From Volvox africanus (Eukaryota; Chlorophyta; Chlorophyceae; Chlamydomonadales; Volvocaceae), in the NCBI GenBank assembly GCA_030268105.1, contig BSDZ01000086.1, positions 3,736,501 to 3,800,500 on the forward strand: a DNA stretch of 64,000 nucleotides, in the 5' to 3' direction. The position numbers were made by a program, and so were the translations under genes. Under the pieces are notes generated by a model, which did no database searches, was not told the origin of the DNA, and saw only the letters and a program-made list of their open reading frames with translations. How positions within the stretch are numbered: position 1 is the stretch's first letter; every line of letters starts with the position of its first letter. Positions 21,886 to 35,100 of this stretch are shown here, one piece after another.

Positions 21886-24800
21886 ATGAAGCCAGGTGCT
21901 GGAGGTGAAAATGTGAAAATGAACCAGCAACAAAATCCACTCAGCAACGCGACAGGGGCTGGTCGAGCCTCCCCTGATGCAGCAGACTCGGTGCCGAATG
22001 CCAACGTCGCCCTCCAGCTAGGCCTCATGAGCCATGCCGAGCTCATGGCGTTATCTGAGCGCCATAATAGTCAACTAGGGCTCATGGAAGATGTGCTTGC
22101 GGCAGTCATGCGCGGCGTGGCCGAAACCACGACGGTACGGCCGCCGGCGGTGCATCCTTTTACGTTGGGAGGAGGCCCACGAAAGAATGAGTACCAGGCT
22201 TCTTGGAAGTCCCTGTCCAGACGTGTTGGAATACCCCTGCCTATCAACGGCGAAGTGCAAGCGGCTCTCGGTGCATTGGGAGGATCTGGCCAGGACCCGG
22301 TGTGGTCCGGCCGGACGGGGCGTCAGCCAAGCGCAGCAAACCCTGACACTGACGCGGTGGTGTTGACGGTGACAGAGGCGGCCCCTCCACCGACGCACGC
22401 ACAGATGTACGGCTCCACTAATCAGCCGTTACAGCAGGCGACCTTCGCTGAGACGCTGGCGTCCTGGTTAGGCGTTGGACCGATTGAGCTTCCTCTGCTG
22501 GCGCCCGGTGCACCACTACTGCCGCTTCGACGTCTCTTCCTGGAGGTGCGGGTGGGGCTGGCTTTTGCCGCTTGCCTCTCGGAACTCTGTGTGTAGCCGG
22601 CAAAGGAAGCCACCTGCACCTAGGTCCCACTGTCAATGTCCCCAAGGCGTAATAGCCTCATGACAAGGGGGTTAGGATCTGAGGAGCCACCTTTCATTGA
22701 TAGGTCTCGCCTTCTCCCGGAGAGGAAAGGAGTGTGGGTAGCCGTCATCAACGGCATGCAGCACTCGTCATTAGGAAGGTTTAAATTGCAAGCAAGCGAT
22801 GAAGCGTGATCCCAGCATCTCATGCCTAACCTTGTCTTGGCTGGGAATCCAGAAACCTACCGACTTTCTGCTTAAGGATGTCCATTGTTGACCAAGTGGT
22901 GCAGCAGGTGCACCGATAGCACCGAAGGGGCTCCAACACCGCTCTCCCGTGTCGCCCGCCACGCTGGGTTGCTTTGCCACCTCGCTGCACCAAACCCATC
23001 CCACGTTGAACCTTGCACAAGAGGCCCTTGCGCTTCGTTTCATTGCTTTTTCCCGCTTTTTTCCCGCACCTGGCTTGACTCCCTTCTGTCACTATCGTTC
23101 CTGCTGATCAACTCTCCTTCATCGCTTCTAGTCTTTTTATTGTTATGCCGCTGATTGAAGATGATTACTCTCACGGCTGTCGCACATTCCGGCCAGGTGC
23201 TTGATGCGGGCGGCTCGGAACGAGCATGCGGTGGTGGGTGTGCCGCTACGGAACGTCAACGGACAGAAGGCAGTCACAGCGGCAAACGGCGAGGCGGCGC
23301 TGGTGGTGGTGTCCTGTCTTGGGGGGCGCTCGCCGGGAAGCTGCAGGGGGATGAAAAGCTAGGAGACTTGCTTAAACAGGTGATTTGGCGTGTAGCGGTG
23401 CGGGTAGGGGCTGTGCATATGGTTAATAGCGAGGGGGTTGAGGGGTATGATAACAAATACATAAGATAACGTAGTTGAAGTTCAGCAGTTATACACGCGC
23501 GGCGAAGCTTACGTTGGGTATAGTCTGCACCTTGGAACTGCAAGTGTTTTCGGCCAGGCAAAGTTTGTAAAATGCGTAGCCGGCTCAGTATAATAATATC
23601 CAATACGTTAGCATCGTCCCTCACCCGTTGTGACATTGTGATAGGTATATGACGCGTACTTGCTGCCCCTGGAGAAGCGGCTGCCACGTGGCACACGGCC
23701 GGGGCGAATGGAGGCCTGGATGCAGGAAGATTTGCGGCGGCGCGGGGCGCTGCTCGCCGAGCAGGTGGTGCCAACGGCAGAGCAGGTGTGTAGACTGCTA
23801 GAGGTTTGGTTTGGGCTTTAGGGGTCGGCCTGTCAAGAAGGGCAGCGTAGGGTTGCTATCCGACACCCATCGGTTGCCATACCAATGCGCCGAGGGTAAT
23901 CGCAGTACAGCGGTGTGAAAGGTTCGGCTGCTACGGCGGCGGCTGGTAAGTAGGGTTCGCCGTGACGGGTTGTGACGGGCGCGAGTGGAATGAATTCCTG
24001 TGTAACATATCCCAATCGTAGCTAACCTCGGTCCTTCCCCCGCAATTTCACGATGCTTTGCTTCTGGGTTTTTCCTGGATTCGCCATTGTATCATATAGG
24101 TAACATTGCGATTAAGAGCATCTCGCGCAGCTATAATGCTGCTGCAACAGCAACAGCAACAGCAGCAGCAGCAGCAGCAACCACACCAGCAACAGCAACA
24201 AACGCAGCAGCAGCAACAAACGCAGCAACAATGCGGTGGTCCTCCCACGCTAGTGGACCCCCCGGCTGCAGCCCCGGCTGGTGCTTCCGATGATTCCATT
24301 GGCCGGGACGCAGCAACAGCGGGAGGAGCAATGGAAAGGGACGACGAGAAAGGGACAGCAGGAGCCGCGGTGACAGAGGTACTCATGAAACTAGTGGACG
24401 CTCCTCATGAAGAAGCTGCCAATGGTGCGGCCGTGCCGATGCAGTCAGCGGTGGCACAGTTGGATGCAACGGTGCCCCTGGCCAGAGAAGTTATGCAGGT
24501 GCTGCGGGCAGCAGCGGTGTCAGCGCCCACCTTGCTGCCAGGAGTTGTTGTGACTCCGATTAGCAGCAAGCGAGCCCGCGCTGCCAACCGCAGGAGCGGT
24601 AAGGGCAGCAAATCGGGCAGCAAGAAACGCGCCCGCGGCAGCGTGGCGAGCGCTGGGCCGGATGGGGTGGCTGCACGGGGGGACAGCAGCGCAGGGACGG
24701 AGGGCGCTGCCGGCATGGCTTCAGATCCTGCATTTGGAGCGACTACGGGGCACACCCCGATGTACGCGGAGGGTGCAGGGGGCGCCAGTGGCGCTGGCGA

Positions 24801-26239
24801 TAGAACCACCTTGCCAGTCCCAGACTTGGTGAACCAGAAGGTAAGGCCCACAACCAGCCAGGAACCAGTATGTGTGCTGGGTTGCAGGAATACAAGAACC
24901 AGTTTTGCCCGGTACTTGTATCAATACGTTTGTTCACTCGTGCATAGGCAGTGCTGCTGCAGCACCGCCCCTCCTTCCATTTCTGCGTGCGGTGCTAAAT
25001 ACGCTCACGGCCCTTTGCTGGGTCGCGTTCCGTCCCTGGAATCAGGCAGCGGCATTGCTAGACGTTGTTGCTTCGCTTAGGGAGCTGCGTGCGGGGCCGC
25101 CGGGCTGCGCCACTCAGCCACCAGATCTGATAGCCAACTTCACGGCGCGCTGGGAGATGCTGCACGCGGCGCGCGCCGCCGCGGCCGCGGCTGCAGCGGC
25201 CGCGGCCGCTGCCGCTGCAGCCGCAGCATCCACACCTGCGGATGCCGCCATAACCTCTAGCGTCGCCCCGGCTGATGGCGTGGCCGCCGTTGCCGCCAGC
25301 ACCGGGAGCGGCGCGAGAGCCAGGCGGTTTCGGGCTGCGGGGTCCAGAGACACTGGTCCAGCTGATGAAGAGGAATACCGAATGAACACTGACGGAGCTT
25401 TTGACGGTGGGGTAGGTGAGGTGCCGGAGATGCAGACGACCCTCGACATGCGAGGGATGGAGCACAATGATAGGCGAATGGGAGTGGGTGAGGATAGGAT
25501 TGAATGGACGGATTCGGCGCGTCAACAAGTCCAGCAGCTGCAGCGTGGAAGAAGCCAGCAGAAGCGTCAGCGCAACCTGGGCGATGAGCTGCCGAGCGTG
25601 GATCTGCCACCCCCGATGGTAGGCCGGCAGCAGGTCCCAGAACAGTCGGCGGAGCCCATTCGCAGGCCGAAGCAGCCGGCATCATCGCAGCGGGGAGGGG
25701 GTCCGAGGCTGAAGCAGCCTAGCAGGGAGCCACCGCTGGGCCCGCAGCAGCGAGAGCGTCTCTCGAAGCGACCCGCCGACGAATGGAAGCGGTCCTCGCC
25801 GTATCCGCGACCGCTGGCGGTGCCGCATTATCAAACACATCGCGCCGCGCCGTCCTCAGTTCCGTTGATGTCAGCCGCGGCTTCACCGTACGACTCGCGA
25901 TTGCCACCACGGCCAACGCACCGCCCGCCAGCTTCATCGATGCCGCTGCCAGCTCAACAACATTTGGACGAGGTGCGACGGTACACGCATGCTCGTAATC
26001 ACCCGTACAATAGCGTCGCCTCAGCCAATGTCAGTAGCAGTGGCGATTACTATGACCGGCCGCCGAAGAGAGACCCTGGACGCTTTGACCGAGGCCCTGG
26101 CGGCGGTGGGCAAGGGGGTCCTGGACGCACATTGATGTATCCACGGCAGCCAGGTGTTGGCGAGGGTGGAGGTGGCTGGGATGACGGTACTGCCGCCGGG
26201 GCCAGCTGGGGATACGGAGCTCCCCGTGGTACATACTGA
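21886..26239 (+). CDS. Unidentified Gln/Ala/Arg-rich, probably nuclear protein
   Basis: Five exons: 21886-22545, 23197-23379, 23645-23785, 24100-24840 and 25046-26239, all joined in phase 0, encoding about 972 residues. The start ATG follows an AT-rich leader and opens MKPGAGGENVKMNQQQNP. Exons 2 and 3 give a short ordered-looking helical segment (GALAGKLQGDEKLGDLLKQ then VYDAYLLPLEKRLPRG). Exon 4 begins with a long Gln tract, then an Ala-rich helical stretch and a basic patch (KRARAANRRSGKGSKSGSKK) that looks like a nuclear localisation signal. Exon 5 has a helical stretch, a run of about 18 Ala and a disordered Pro/Arg/Gly tail ending PRGTY. I do not recognise a family. An RNA-binding or transcription-related role would fit the composition but is only a guess. 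The acceptor of exon 5 is the least certain junction. Confidence 0.7.
24131..24232. repeat. CAG/CAA trinucleotide tract encoding poly-Gln
   Basis: Interrupted CAG/CAA run in exon 4 of the preceding gene. It encodes mostly Gln with a few Thr, Pro and His interruptions. Confidence 0.9.
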
Positions 26240-26636
26240 GCTAAGTCGCACCCTGGGGGCGTCGACCCGACCCTTGCCCTCAAACCGTGTTCGTGCTTTT
26301 ATGGCCGAATATATGGCTCTTAAGCAGGACAGCTCTGGGGGCCTGCAACGTAGGCTGGCTCCGCACTTGGGTTCCTGTATCTAGTCCGGGTGCACCCGTA
26401 TCAAATATGCTTGTGACGCGATTATGGTGTGTATGGTGTGAATAGGCTTGTTGGGCATGGCGTTCCGAAGTTCCTCGTGTCGAGAACCCCACGTGTCAAC
26501 GATTATTGTGTTCTCATGTCCTCACGGGACGTACGCAACGTGCGTAGGCAACACTGCATGGATGCTCTTGATCCAAAGAAATGACTCTGCTACCCGATGA
26601 TCAACGCAGAATTCATAATTAGACCTGGTATATGGC

Positions 26637-26641
26637 TGTAA
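26637..26641 (+). terminator. TGTAA polyadenylation signal candidate
   Basis: TGTAA about 400 bp after the stop at 26239. It is the first such box downstream of that gene. Confidence 0.4.
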
Positions 26642-29229
26642 GGTTGCTTGGGGATACCCCTTGGTCAGGGCTGGGCAGCTGCTCGGCACCCATCCAGGTT
26701 TCGCCGCTGTAGCTTTTTGGTTGTACTGGGCCAGATCGGACCTCTTTTTTCGGCGGCTGCCCGATGACAGGAAATTCGCGCTGATGCATTTGCTTCGTTT
26801 TGTAATGGTATTCACAACTTCCAGCAGCCAGGAAGCTATGCGGCCTTATGATTACCGCCTCCCGCCTTGCGTTTTGGTGATCGCCATACCGTGAATTCGT
26901 TGCGCCGTGAATCATGGCGTGCTGCAAGGTGTGTTTCGCCCATCTCATCTCATTCGTTTCGCTGGAGTTGCGGGGGGAGGTGCGATCCAGACGGACAATG
27001 ACTTGATGACGTACACTGACAGGCAAGCTTTCTGTCAGCCTAATGGCAGCATCTTGAGACCGGCAGTGAGATATCGGCACTGGATGATGCCTTCATAGAA
27101 AAAACTCCCTCCACTGTCAGAGGTTGGATGTGTCCCGATGTTGAAGGACGGTGAGGACCCCGGTTCTCGTGACTTGCGATCCGGCCAGGAGTTGGTCCGG
27201 GAGATTCCACTGGATGCTGGTTGTGTGGGTGCTGAACCACCTACCGGGAAAATCACTGATTTTGGAGAAGTCAACATGTATAGGTGAACGGATGAGGGTG
27301 CCCCGAAATTCAGGGGAAGGTAGGGACTGCCCGGTGGTGGCCAGGGGTGAAGCAAAATCCCCATATCCCACATACAGTCCCGTGAGGGGACGACTGACTT
27401 GGCCGTGCTCGACGTCCTGCATGTGTGTCTCTTTCCAACGAAAATGCTGTACTTGGATGGCTGCATTACTCTGGTATCGTTGTTGCACACGTTTTACGAT
27501 GCAATATAACTAGACACATGCACTTGCACGTCGCATCACGTTTCTTGCGTTCAAGCCTTCAAAACAATAATGTAATTTTCGATGCGCTCTTCAATACAGC
27601 GTAGCTCTACTTCGCTCTGCGCATGAGCTGCTGGGAGAGAAGCAGTTGTTGTACAAGAGAAGTCGATAATTCGTGAGACCAATCAGTGCAGCCGTACCAA
27701 AAGCTGTTTTATGTTGTTGATGCATCATTTCATCAGTGCCAACCACTGGACGAGGAACGCTGTTTAGATCTTTAAAATATTGAGGCCTTCTGCTCCTAGC
27801 AATCCCGACCCAATAGCCCCTCGTGCACACCAGCACAGCCCTGTAAGCTGAAGTGCCCTGACCCGAAATGTGCACCAACACACAATACAGTGACCTGCGA
27901 TGCAGTGGTGAATGGGAGGGGAAAGAAACGGAGGAAAGGAGGGTTCGTACAACTGTGGTGTTGAAAGGAAGTTACAGAAATGCGCGATTGAATCACATGC
28001 AAACCCATGTACAGCTAGATGTTATCTTGGCTATTTTGCCGGCGGGATGTCTCGAAGCATGTTGATATATAAATGGTGAGGTAAGAGGTCAGCAGCATAG
28101 CGATGGAATATGTATAGAAACTCCTTTATCCCCAACACGCATCTGTCATTGCCCCCGGCTCCGGTCGTTGTCTTCATACATGGCGGCGGCAGTGCCCGGC
28201 ACCCGGTCAGGACATGAGGCAGCAGCGGCGGTATGCGATATGTGGCCATCCTGCTGTTGGTCGGTCCAGCTGACACCTTGCATGACATTTATGCCAGGGT
28301 CTGCCCAATTAAGGGTGGTGTCGAAAGACACCGGTTGTGAGGCCAGAGCCCCATATCCAGGGACACCCGAAGTGCCAAGGAAGTTCCCAAGGATCTCGGG
28401 TCGCGTGGTTATGTAGTGGATCTTAACCCTCCATGTGGTGGAGTTTGACCTCCGACCGGTTTCCCCTTCAATGCACAAACAGGGACAATCAAGATGTCCC
28501 ATTTCACAAGCCACTCCGGCGGCTATGAGGCCTTCCCCTCAGTCAACAGCAGTTTTGAATGTGAGGGCACACTTGCACAAAAAGGTTTCGTTCGTTAGTC
28601 AGGATGAAACGCAATAATTGGAAAGACCGTGCGTGAAGCAGTAAAGCAAGTGGTGTGAGTCCCGCACTTACCTGCCAACACGAGGTCCCGCACCGCCACA
28701 GCCCATCAGGAGAGTATCCGTACCGACCGTGCAACATATGCATGAGCGGGGACTGAAAACCATCCCAGGAAAAGCCCCGACATCTGCATAGGAACTCCTT
28801 ACTCAATCAACCCCAAAGCCCCACCCCAAACTACCCATTTGCGCACTCCCCAAGCCTCTCATGTCTATATTCGCTTCCGCTGCATCTTCACAGGTGACAG
28901 TGCGCTCTGCCCCCCAAGTTTCGTGAACCTGCGGGCAGAGGCGCGTATGCTCACGCCCCAAGAGGTTCCCTCTGTCGAGGCCTGAGCCATCTCTCGAACC
29001 ATCCCGGTTATGACAATAACTACGAACATGTAATGCAGTAATGCCAACAAGGACATGAGAAACGCTGCATGGCTGCTTGGGCGCCGCACGCCCGGTTTGG
29101 AGCTCTCGAAAGGTGTTTCTTTTCCCACTGGACGATCGCTGCTGCTTTGTTCGATTGCCCTCTGCCTCCCCTGGCCCCCTTGGCATGGGCTCTCTTTCGT
29201 AACGCACTACATGGTCCCCCTCCCCACAG
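26642..29229. other. Gene-poor stretch, 5' of a WD40 exon
   Basis: About 2.6 kb with no coding region that I can support. Open frames here lack consistent codon use and recognisable motifs. The last part must be intron, because a good polypyrimidine tract and CAG acceptor end at 29229. I looked for earlier WD40 blades of the gene that continues at 29230, on both strands, and found none. Confidence 0.5.
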
Positions 29230-29969
29230 GCTCCGGGAAGCTGCCGGCCTACCTGGCCACAGCTTCCAGCGACGGAGCGATTAAGCTGTGGGACACCAGG
29301 CGCCTCGGCGGCCCTGCCGGTGCCGCCCCGGAGGCAGCGCCGGCGGTCTGTACGGCACAGGTATCAACGAATGCCCGTCTGACGTGCCTGGTCGCGGTGG
29401 ATCCGGACGCGGGTGCGCCGCAGCGGGGCTCGAAACCCCCCACGAAGGCGGCAGCGGAAGGGGAGGCACCGCCTGCTAAGAAGCAGAAGAAAGACGTTAC
29501 ATCCGGGGATGCATCAGGGAGACAGGTAAGGTGGCGCAGGATGGGTTGGGGCTTAGGGGGCACAGCAGCTCAGCCTTTACAAGGGATCGCATGTGGCTAC
29601 CGGGCTGCGGCGGAGGCTGCACCCCAGAGTGGCCGCAAAGTAGGTACGTTGGTCATACTGATTATGATCAGAGCTCTGACGGGGGAGGGGAGATACTCTC
29701 TAAGGCGTATCCTACAGGACCCTTTTTGGAGTTGGGAGTTACAGAACGAAGTAAGGGCAGTGGATTGCCGTAGCTGCCGTGTATTTTCCTGGTTCGTGCA
29801 CATGTGACGCTCGAGCGACATGATCTTCAACGCTGCAGGAGGACTGGGTCAGGCCGGCCATTTCTGCAAAAGTGCAAACGGCAGCAGCGCCTGCCGTGAA
29901 GCAGGTGGGGACAAAACCGGCTGTCGAACGCAAGCCGCACAAATCCCAACAACAACAAGAACAGCAGCA

Positions 29970-30005
<36 letters not shown>

Positions 30006-30640
30006 GAAGGTCAGATGCGGCAGCAAAGTAAGCGGCCGGGGCCAGCAGGGAGGGTGCGACTACTTCAGGGCAAGACGACCCTGGATTTGAGGTTGTGCCG
30101 GCGGATAGTGACGGCGATGATGGCGACGGCGAGAAAGAGGATAAGGAGGCGGAGGAAGAGGTGAACGGCAACGGCACTGTTGACTTTGATGATGGCGGTG
30201 GCAACAGCGCTAGTGATGGTGACAGCGACGGTGCAGCGACAGAAGAGGAGCTGGAGGAGGCTCCTAGGAGCGTCTTACCGAGTCTTGCCAGGGCGCAGAT
30301 ATTGAGCAAACAGAGCTCGCGTGAGGGGGGCGAGGAGGGCGGGCAGCGCGGGTACCGGGGGAGGGGTGGCGGGGTGGGGAAAAGCGGCCAGAAGCAGCAG
30401 CCACTGCTGCAGAAGCAGAAGAGGCCACAGCAACCATCTTCACAGGCCTTGGTTTGTGAGAAGGCACCGAAAGGTGGTCAAGGACATAAGGGGCAGCAGC
30501 GAGGGGTGAAGAAGCCCAACGGTGGTCATGGGCGCCAGGCCGATAGAGGCGGCAGCATGCGGAACCCCTTAGGTTCCGGGGAAACGAAGGCCGACGGAGT
30601 ACGAGGCAGCGTTGGGAGGCACAAGAAGCAATCTGGGTAA
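29230..30640 (+). CDS. PAK1IP1/MAK11-type WD40 protein, 3' exons only
   Basis: The exon 29230-29525 opens in phase 1 with GSGKLPAYLATASSDGAI and KLWDTRR, a last WD40 blade. It continues to TNARLTCLV and a Lys-rich segment (PPAKKQKKD), the layout found at the end of PAK1IP1/MAK11 proteins. An exon from 29839 follows (EDWVRPAISAK, then a 16-Gln tract). The remaining frame from about 30055 to the TAA at 30640 encodes an acidic then basic disordered tail; the junction near 30010-30060 is uncertain. PAK1IP1/MAK11 is a nucleolar factor for 60S ribosome maturation. The preceding exons are not upstream: the exon that fits in phase and order ends at 44078. A TGTAA box lies at 30747. Confidence 0.75.
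29960..30003. repeat. CAG tract encoding poly-Gln
   Basis: A CAG/CAA run within the WD40-gene 3' exon, encoding about 15 Gln. Confidence 0.9.
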
Positions 30641-30746
30641 AGTTAGTGTCACTCTGGCCGCGGTTGAAAGCTTATGGGCGGAAATGGGTTTTCCCAAGGT
30701 TAGTTGTACGGAAAGCGTTTTCCGCTCACTGGTGAGTGCAACAACC

Positions 30747-30751
30747 TGTAA
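30747..30751 (+). terminator. TGTAA polyadenylation signal
   Basis: TGTAA 107 bp after the stop at 30640, a typical distance in chlorophytes. Confidence 0.6.
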
Positions 30752-32157
30752 CGCTGTGAAGTTGCGTTGCGCCTCATCCGTGTCGCCTGCCTTTTATGGG
30801 AGGTGTAGGTGACTGGGTTGCGAAGAGGGAGGACTGATATCAAACAGGATTACCTGGGTAATTGTGAAAATAAAAATAGGGAAGCGAACCCAAGAAATTC
30901 AATCAAGAAACCGAAATAGGACTTCGCTTGTTAGCTATCTTACAGAAGTAGAATGAGCATGCAAGTTAAATGATGATGTCCTTTAAAACGGTGAAATCAT
31001 CCGAACAAACGACCGGTGTGACCAAAATCATATCAGTACATCAGTTATACTCATACACGAGATGTGTAATAAAATGATAACGGTTAAGCACACATGAAAA
31101 CCCGTGCGAGGGATCGCACACCCAGAGCACGCGTTTGCAGACGTATGGTGGAGGGTTGGGTTGGGTTATGTGTGCTCTTACATGGCTTCCAGACTCCTTC
31201 CTACTGTTCTTGGCTGGGAATATCCAGCTTTACCGGCTTTAGACAAGAATGAGCCGCAGGGGGCGTCCATCATCGCCCATCATCGCCCATCATCGCCCAT
31301 CATCGCCCACAGGGGGCGTCCACCTAATGACCACGGAGTGGGAAACTGGGTACTCTACGAACTCCTACAGCAGTGAGCTATGTTAAGTGGCGCATTTGAC
31401 GCATGCGGAACATGAAACAATTGAAGACCAGGACCACCCATGCCCATGCCCATCACTGTGCCCATCTTAAGCTGCAAACGTACAAAGTCGCCGCTGAGGT
31501 AGCGAGGGGGGGGACCAAAGTGCCCAAGGCAAGCGTCTGGATAAAGGCCTGCGCGCTACATGCGCCATTATGGTGCGGATTACGTGTTAGGGAACGCATC
31601 TGATCCTTCAGCAAGCATGTAAGCGACGTTGCTGCGCCCACCAAGGGATTCTTTCGGATTGTCCTTGCATTCATCTTTTAATACTTTAAATAGCTGGACG
31701 CGATAAGCTTCCCTGGTATTGCGCCTTATCCTGGTGCACAGTCTGCTGAATTCAGCGTTGGCCGTGGGGTCGCCCTATTCACCGTCAGTGCGCATATTAG
31801 CCTTATGTTGTAGCATGGCCGTCCTGGCTCCCTCAAACCCCCTTGCTCACCAAGGAGCATCGGACCCGTTTCGAGCGTACCTTTCGGCTTTGTTCGGGTA
31901 CACATAGGTTAATCCTCAGCACTTCTCAGCAAATCTTCCAACGATTCGTGCCATACTATCGCTTGATATTAGTCATGGCAATTAATTGAGCGTGTCTACG
32001 AATGGTACGAATGTCGTTGGGGCTCGGAACATCCTGGAGCGTGAACCCTTTGATAAATAATATGGTTAGGCGTGAAACTTAATAGTGTTTTCAAAGACCT
32101 TCTCAATTTTGGTATTACTTGATATCTTGAACTTTTGACCGCTCGTTGACGTCCACC
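30752..32157. other. Intergenic region with a small minisatellite
   Basis: No gene seen. It holds a four-unit, 10-bp minisatellite at 31268-31309 and AT-rich DNA just before the next start codon, which probably includes the promoter of the armadillo-like gene. Confidence 0.5.
31257..31322. repeat. 10-bp minisatellite flanked by 13-bp direct repeats
   Basis: About four copies of CATCATCGCC. They are bordered on both sides by the same 13-bp word CAGGGGGCGTCCA, at 31257-31269 and 31310-31322. Confidence 0.9.
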
Positions 32158-35100
32158 ATGAAAATTCTACCAAGTGCAGTTACTCGTTGGTTCCATGGCA
32201 AGGTGAGGCAAACATAGGCGGACCTGTTTTATTACATCTCTGCGCGTACCTGCTGCTGTTGCACAAACGGAGTGACCTGTGGGGGGGTATGCTGAACGCA
32301 CCACACAGGGGTACTTGAGTTGGGACCCCAAAAAAGGAGAGCCACCCCAGTATGTCATGGACGACATGCGACGCGTCTTAAAATCGGCCAACTCCGCCGA
32401 TAGAGAACGCGTGCTTCGGCACATCGCCCACTTGGCTGGCCAAGGCAGGCGAATGCAGAGCGCGCTGGGCCGAGGTCACGTAACAGGAGACGTATGTGTT
32501 TGCTTACAATCTGGCCGTTCGACGGTAAGTTTCGAAACCGGGGCTCTGTTTCAACCCCCCTCGGCTCTGGCGGGGGAAGCCGGGCGCAAAGCAACGTTCC
32601 TAATATTTCCTCGTTACCTGCCGCGACGATATTTTTCCTGAATTTTGAACGTGCAGGTGCAGATAGCTGCTGCAGAAGCTCTGAGTACGCTATGTAGGCG
32701 TCATGCGGAAAACTGCGACATCGTCATCGCAACTTTTCGCAGCAGCTTTCTTTGGTTCCGTCGGTGCCTGCTGGATTACATGCTTGTGTTAATGTGTGCA
32801 CGACAGAACGACCTGGCGATAGCCGCTATGGGCTTACTGTGCGAGTTGTTTGCGGAGAAGACCTCGGAGTTGTTGGACCAGCTGAAGCATTCCACGTACA
32901 TTATTGGCAAGCTTGTGAAGATGGTTCAAGGCTGGGGTAAGCAAGCCCGCAACACAACCCCGTCAGCGGCTGCCAACTGCGAGTTGGCCCGGGGCATGTT
33001 GGGCTTCTTCAATACCATGGCGACAGCTGGGGGTACGAAAATGTGCCGCAGTTTGGACAAGTGCGGAGTTACGGCGCTGTGCTTGCAGCTCGTGGAGGAG
33101 TGCCCTCAGCAGCAGTCGCTCGTCCGTGGTGCCATGGCCCTCCTTTCCGTCATGGTCCTGCAGGTATGTGTGAGTGTTGAGGGCGCAGGGTTCAGAGGTA
33201 TAGATTTTCAACAGATACGCTTCATGACGATTGCCTCTTCTGTTCCTTAATTACGGCCGATATATATACATATAAGTAAACGCAGCAATTCACGGCAATA
33301 TACGGCAACACACGGCAATATATATGTATACATTATTACATTATACTTTTTATATATTACACACATTTGAATGATGGCGGAAGTGAACAATCCGCTGCGA
33401 ATAAGACGTAATCGTTATGTCAAATAAGAGACGCGCACACTAGATTCACACCTATCCATCGCACGGGTGTGGGGGACATGGCACTTGGTCATTGCCGATT
33501 CCTGCACGGGGGCATGTACACACCTTTCGCCTCTTTCGCTGCATATCATGCCTCATTTTGTCAGTCCCTAATTGATGAGGCATACGAGGTGCTGCTCTGT
33601 CCTACGGTTTGCAGGTGCCGGCACAACGACTTGAATTTGAAAAGAACCAAGGGGTGCAGCGGCTGCTTCAACTGGTTAACCAGGGAATTCTGGACATGTC
33701 CGTGCGCGGAATGGCAGCTGAGGTGCTGTCGTCCGCTGCCTCCTCATCCCCAAAGGTGGCAGATACAATCTGTCTGCAAGGCTTGGGCACAGTGACGGAC
33801 CTCCTCGCCTTCTATTTGCATGAGTGGCTGGTACAAGGAGTTCAGGGTGAGCAGCTGCGGGGGAGGTAGGGAGCGGCTTGCTGTACCGATGCCGTAGATG
33901 TGTTGATGTCTACTCGCTTGGAATGAACTGAGTTCCTAATCTGGCATCGATTTTAGCTTTACAGCTTTGATCCCCCCCGCCATCATGGCAGCACTGCAGC
34001 AGCCGCTACTGGTTACAACTGTAGCCTCTGTCCATCCCCGCCTCTCCACACCATTCATTTGGGCTGTGAAACAATGTTACTCTGCAACCCGCAGATCCGT
34101 GCTCCCAAAGTGCTGAGATGGAGTCCTCAGTACACGCTCCGCAACTGCCACCGTGCAATACGGAGATCCTCGAACCGCTCCTGCGTCTCCTCGCGACAGT
34201 GGCGACATCCTCCACGGGCGAGATGCCGCTGTCGGATCTGGGGCTCAAGCTGCTTGGGGTCGCCGTGAGGGCCGGTCTGGCCCATGCGGCCGGAGAAGGC
34301 TACAAAGTGGCGACTGCGGCGGCGCAGGTGCGAGGGCGGATGGTGGAGGGGCCGGGAAGGTTTGGGTACTTATTTACTTTTAGTTGTAGGCTATCATCGT
34401 CATGGAAAACATGCCGTTGTCCTAGTGTGCTGTGGAAGGCTTTCAAACCCACATATGAACCCACATCAATGAACTCCTCCATTTCGTGCGCAGGTCGCCT
34501 TGCACCTGTCCTGCAAGGCGGACGTACCGCTGTCCCCAGCGCTGTGTGGCGACGATGTCACGGGGCCCATGAGTGAGATGGTGGACCTGGCGTGCAGACA
34601 CGCTGCCGCCGGCGAGGTCAAGGACGCGCGGATTCTGCACGGGGGCTTCTGTGCTGCTGGGTTCCTGAGCAAGGTGCGCAGAAGCCTCGGACGCTTTAGT
34701 AATCTCCTTGAATTTGTCGGACTGAGAAAGCCGTATGGGTACCGCACTGACGTGTTTTACTCACGTATTTGTGCACCCGTCAGGCCAGCTTCCTTCGCTG
34801 TTGGTCATGTGTGTGCTCTATATACCTATGCGTGGTTTAAACAGTGTCCCACATGCCATACCAATTCCGGGCTGGTCGCCTTGACAGGTACTCGGTGCCA
34901 GGCTCAGGAGCAACGATGTGCAGCTGGCAGAGGTGCTGAACAGTGACCTGCTGATCAAGCTTGTCACGCTACTGGGCCGCTCACCGGACGCAGTCCTGGT
35001 GGCCGTCAATGCGATGGAGCCGTGCTACACGGAACCCATCACCCCTGAAGGCCTCGGGTCAGGACTGCGCTCGACAGGTCAGTGACGCGAATCGCCGCGT

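Noticed and set aside
24131..24232. CAG tract as a regulatory element
   Set aside because: It is in frame within an exon and encodes poly-Gln, as is common in these algae.
26240..29100. Several open frames on both strands (for example 27035-27490 minus and 28146-28514 minus)
   Set aside because: No motifs, no consistent splice structure and no algal codon bias; treated as non-coding.
29230..30640. An independent WD40 gene
   Set aside because: Only one blade plus a tail is present, it opens with an acceptor in phase 1, and its partner exons are at 42369-44078.
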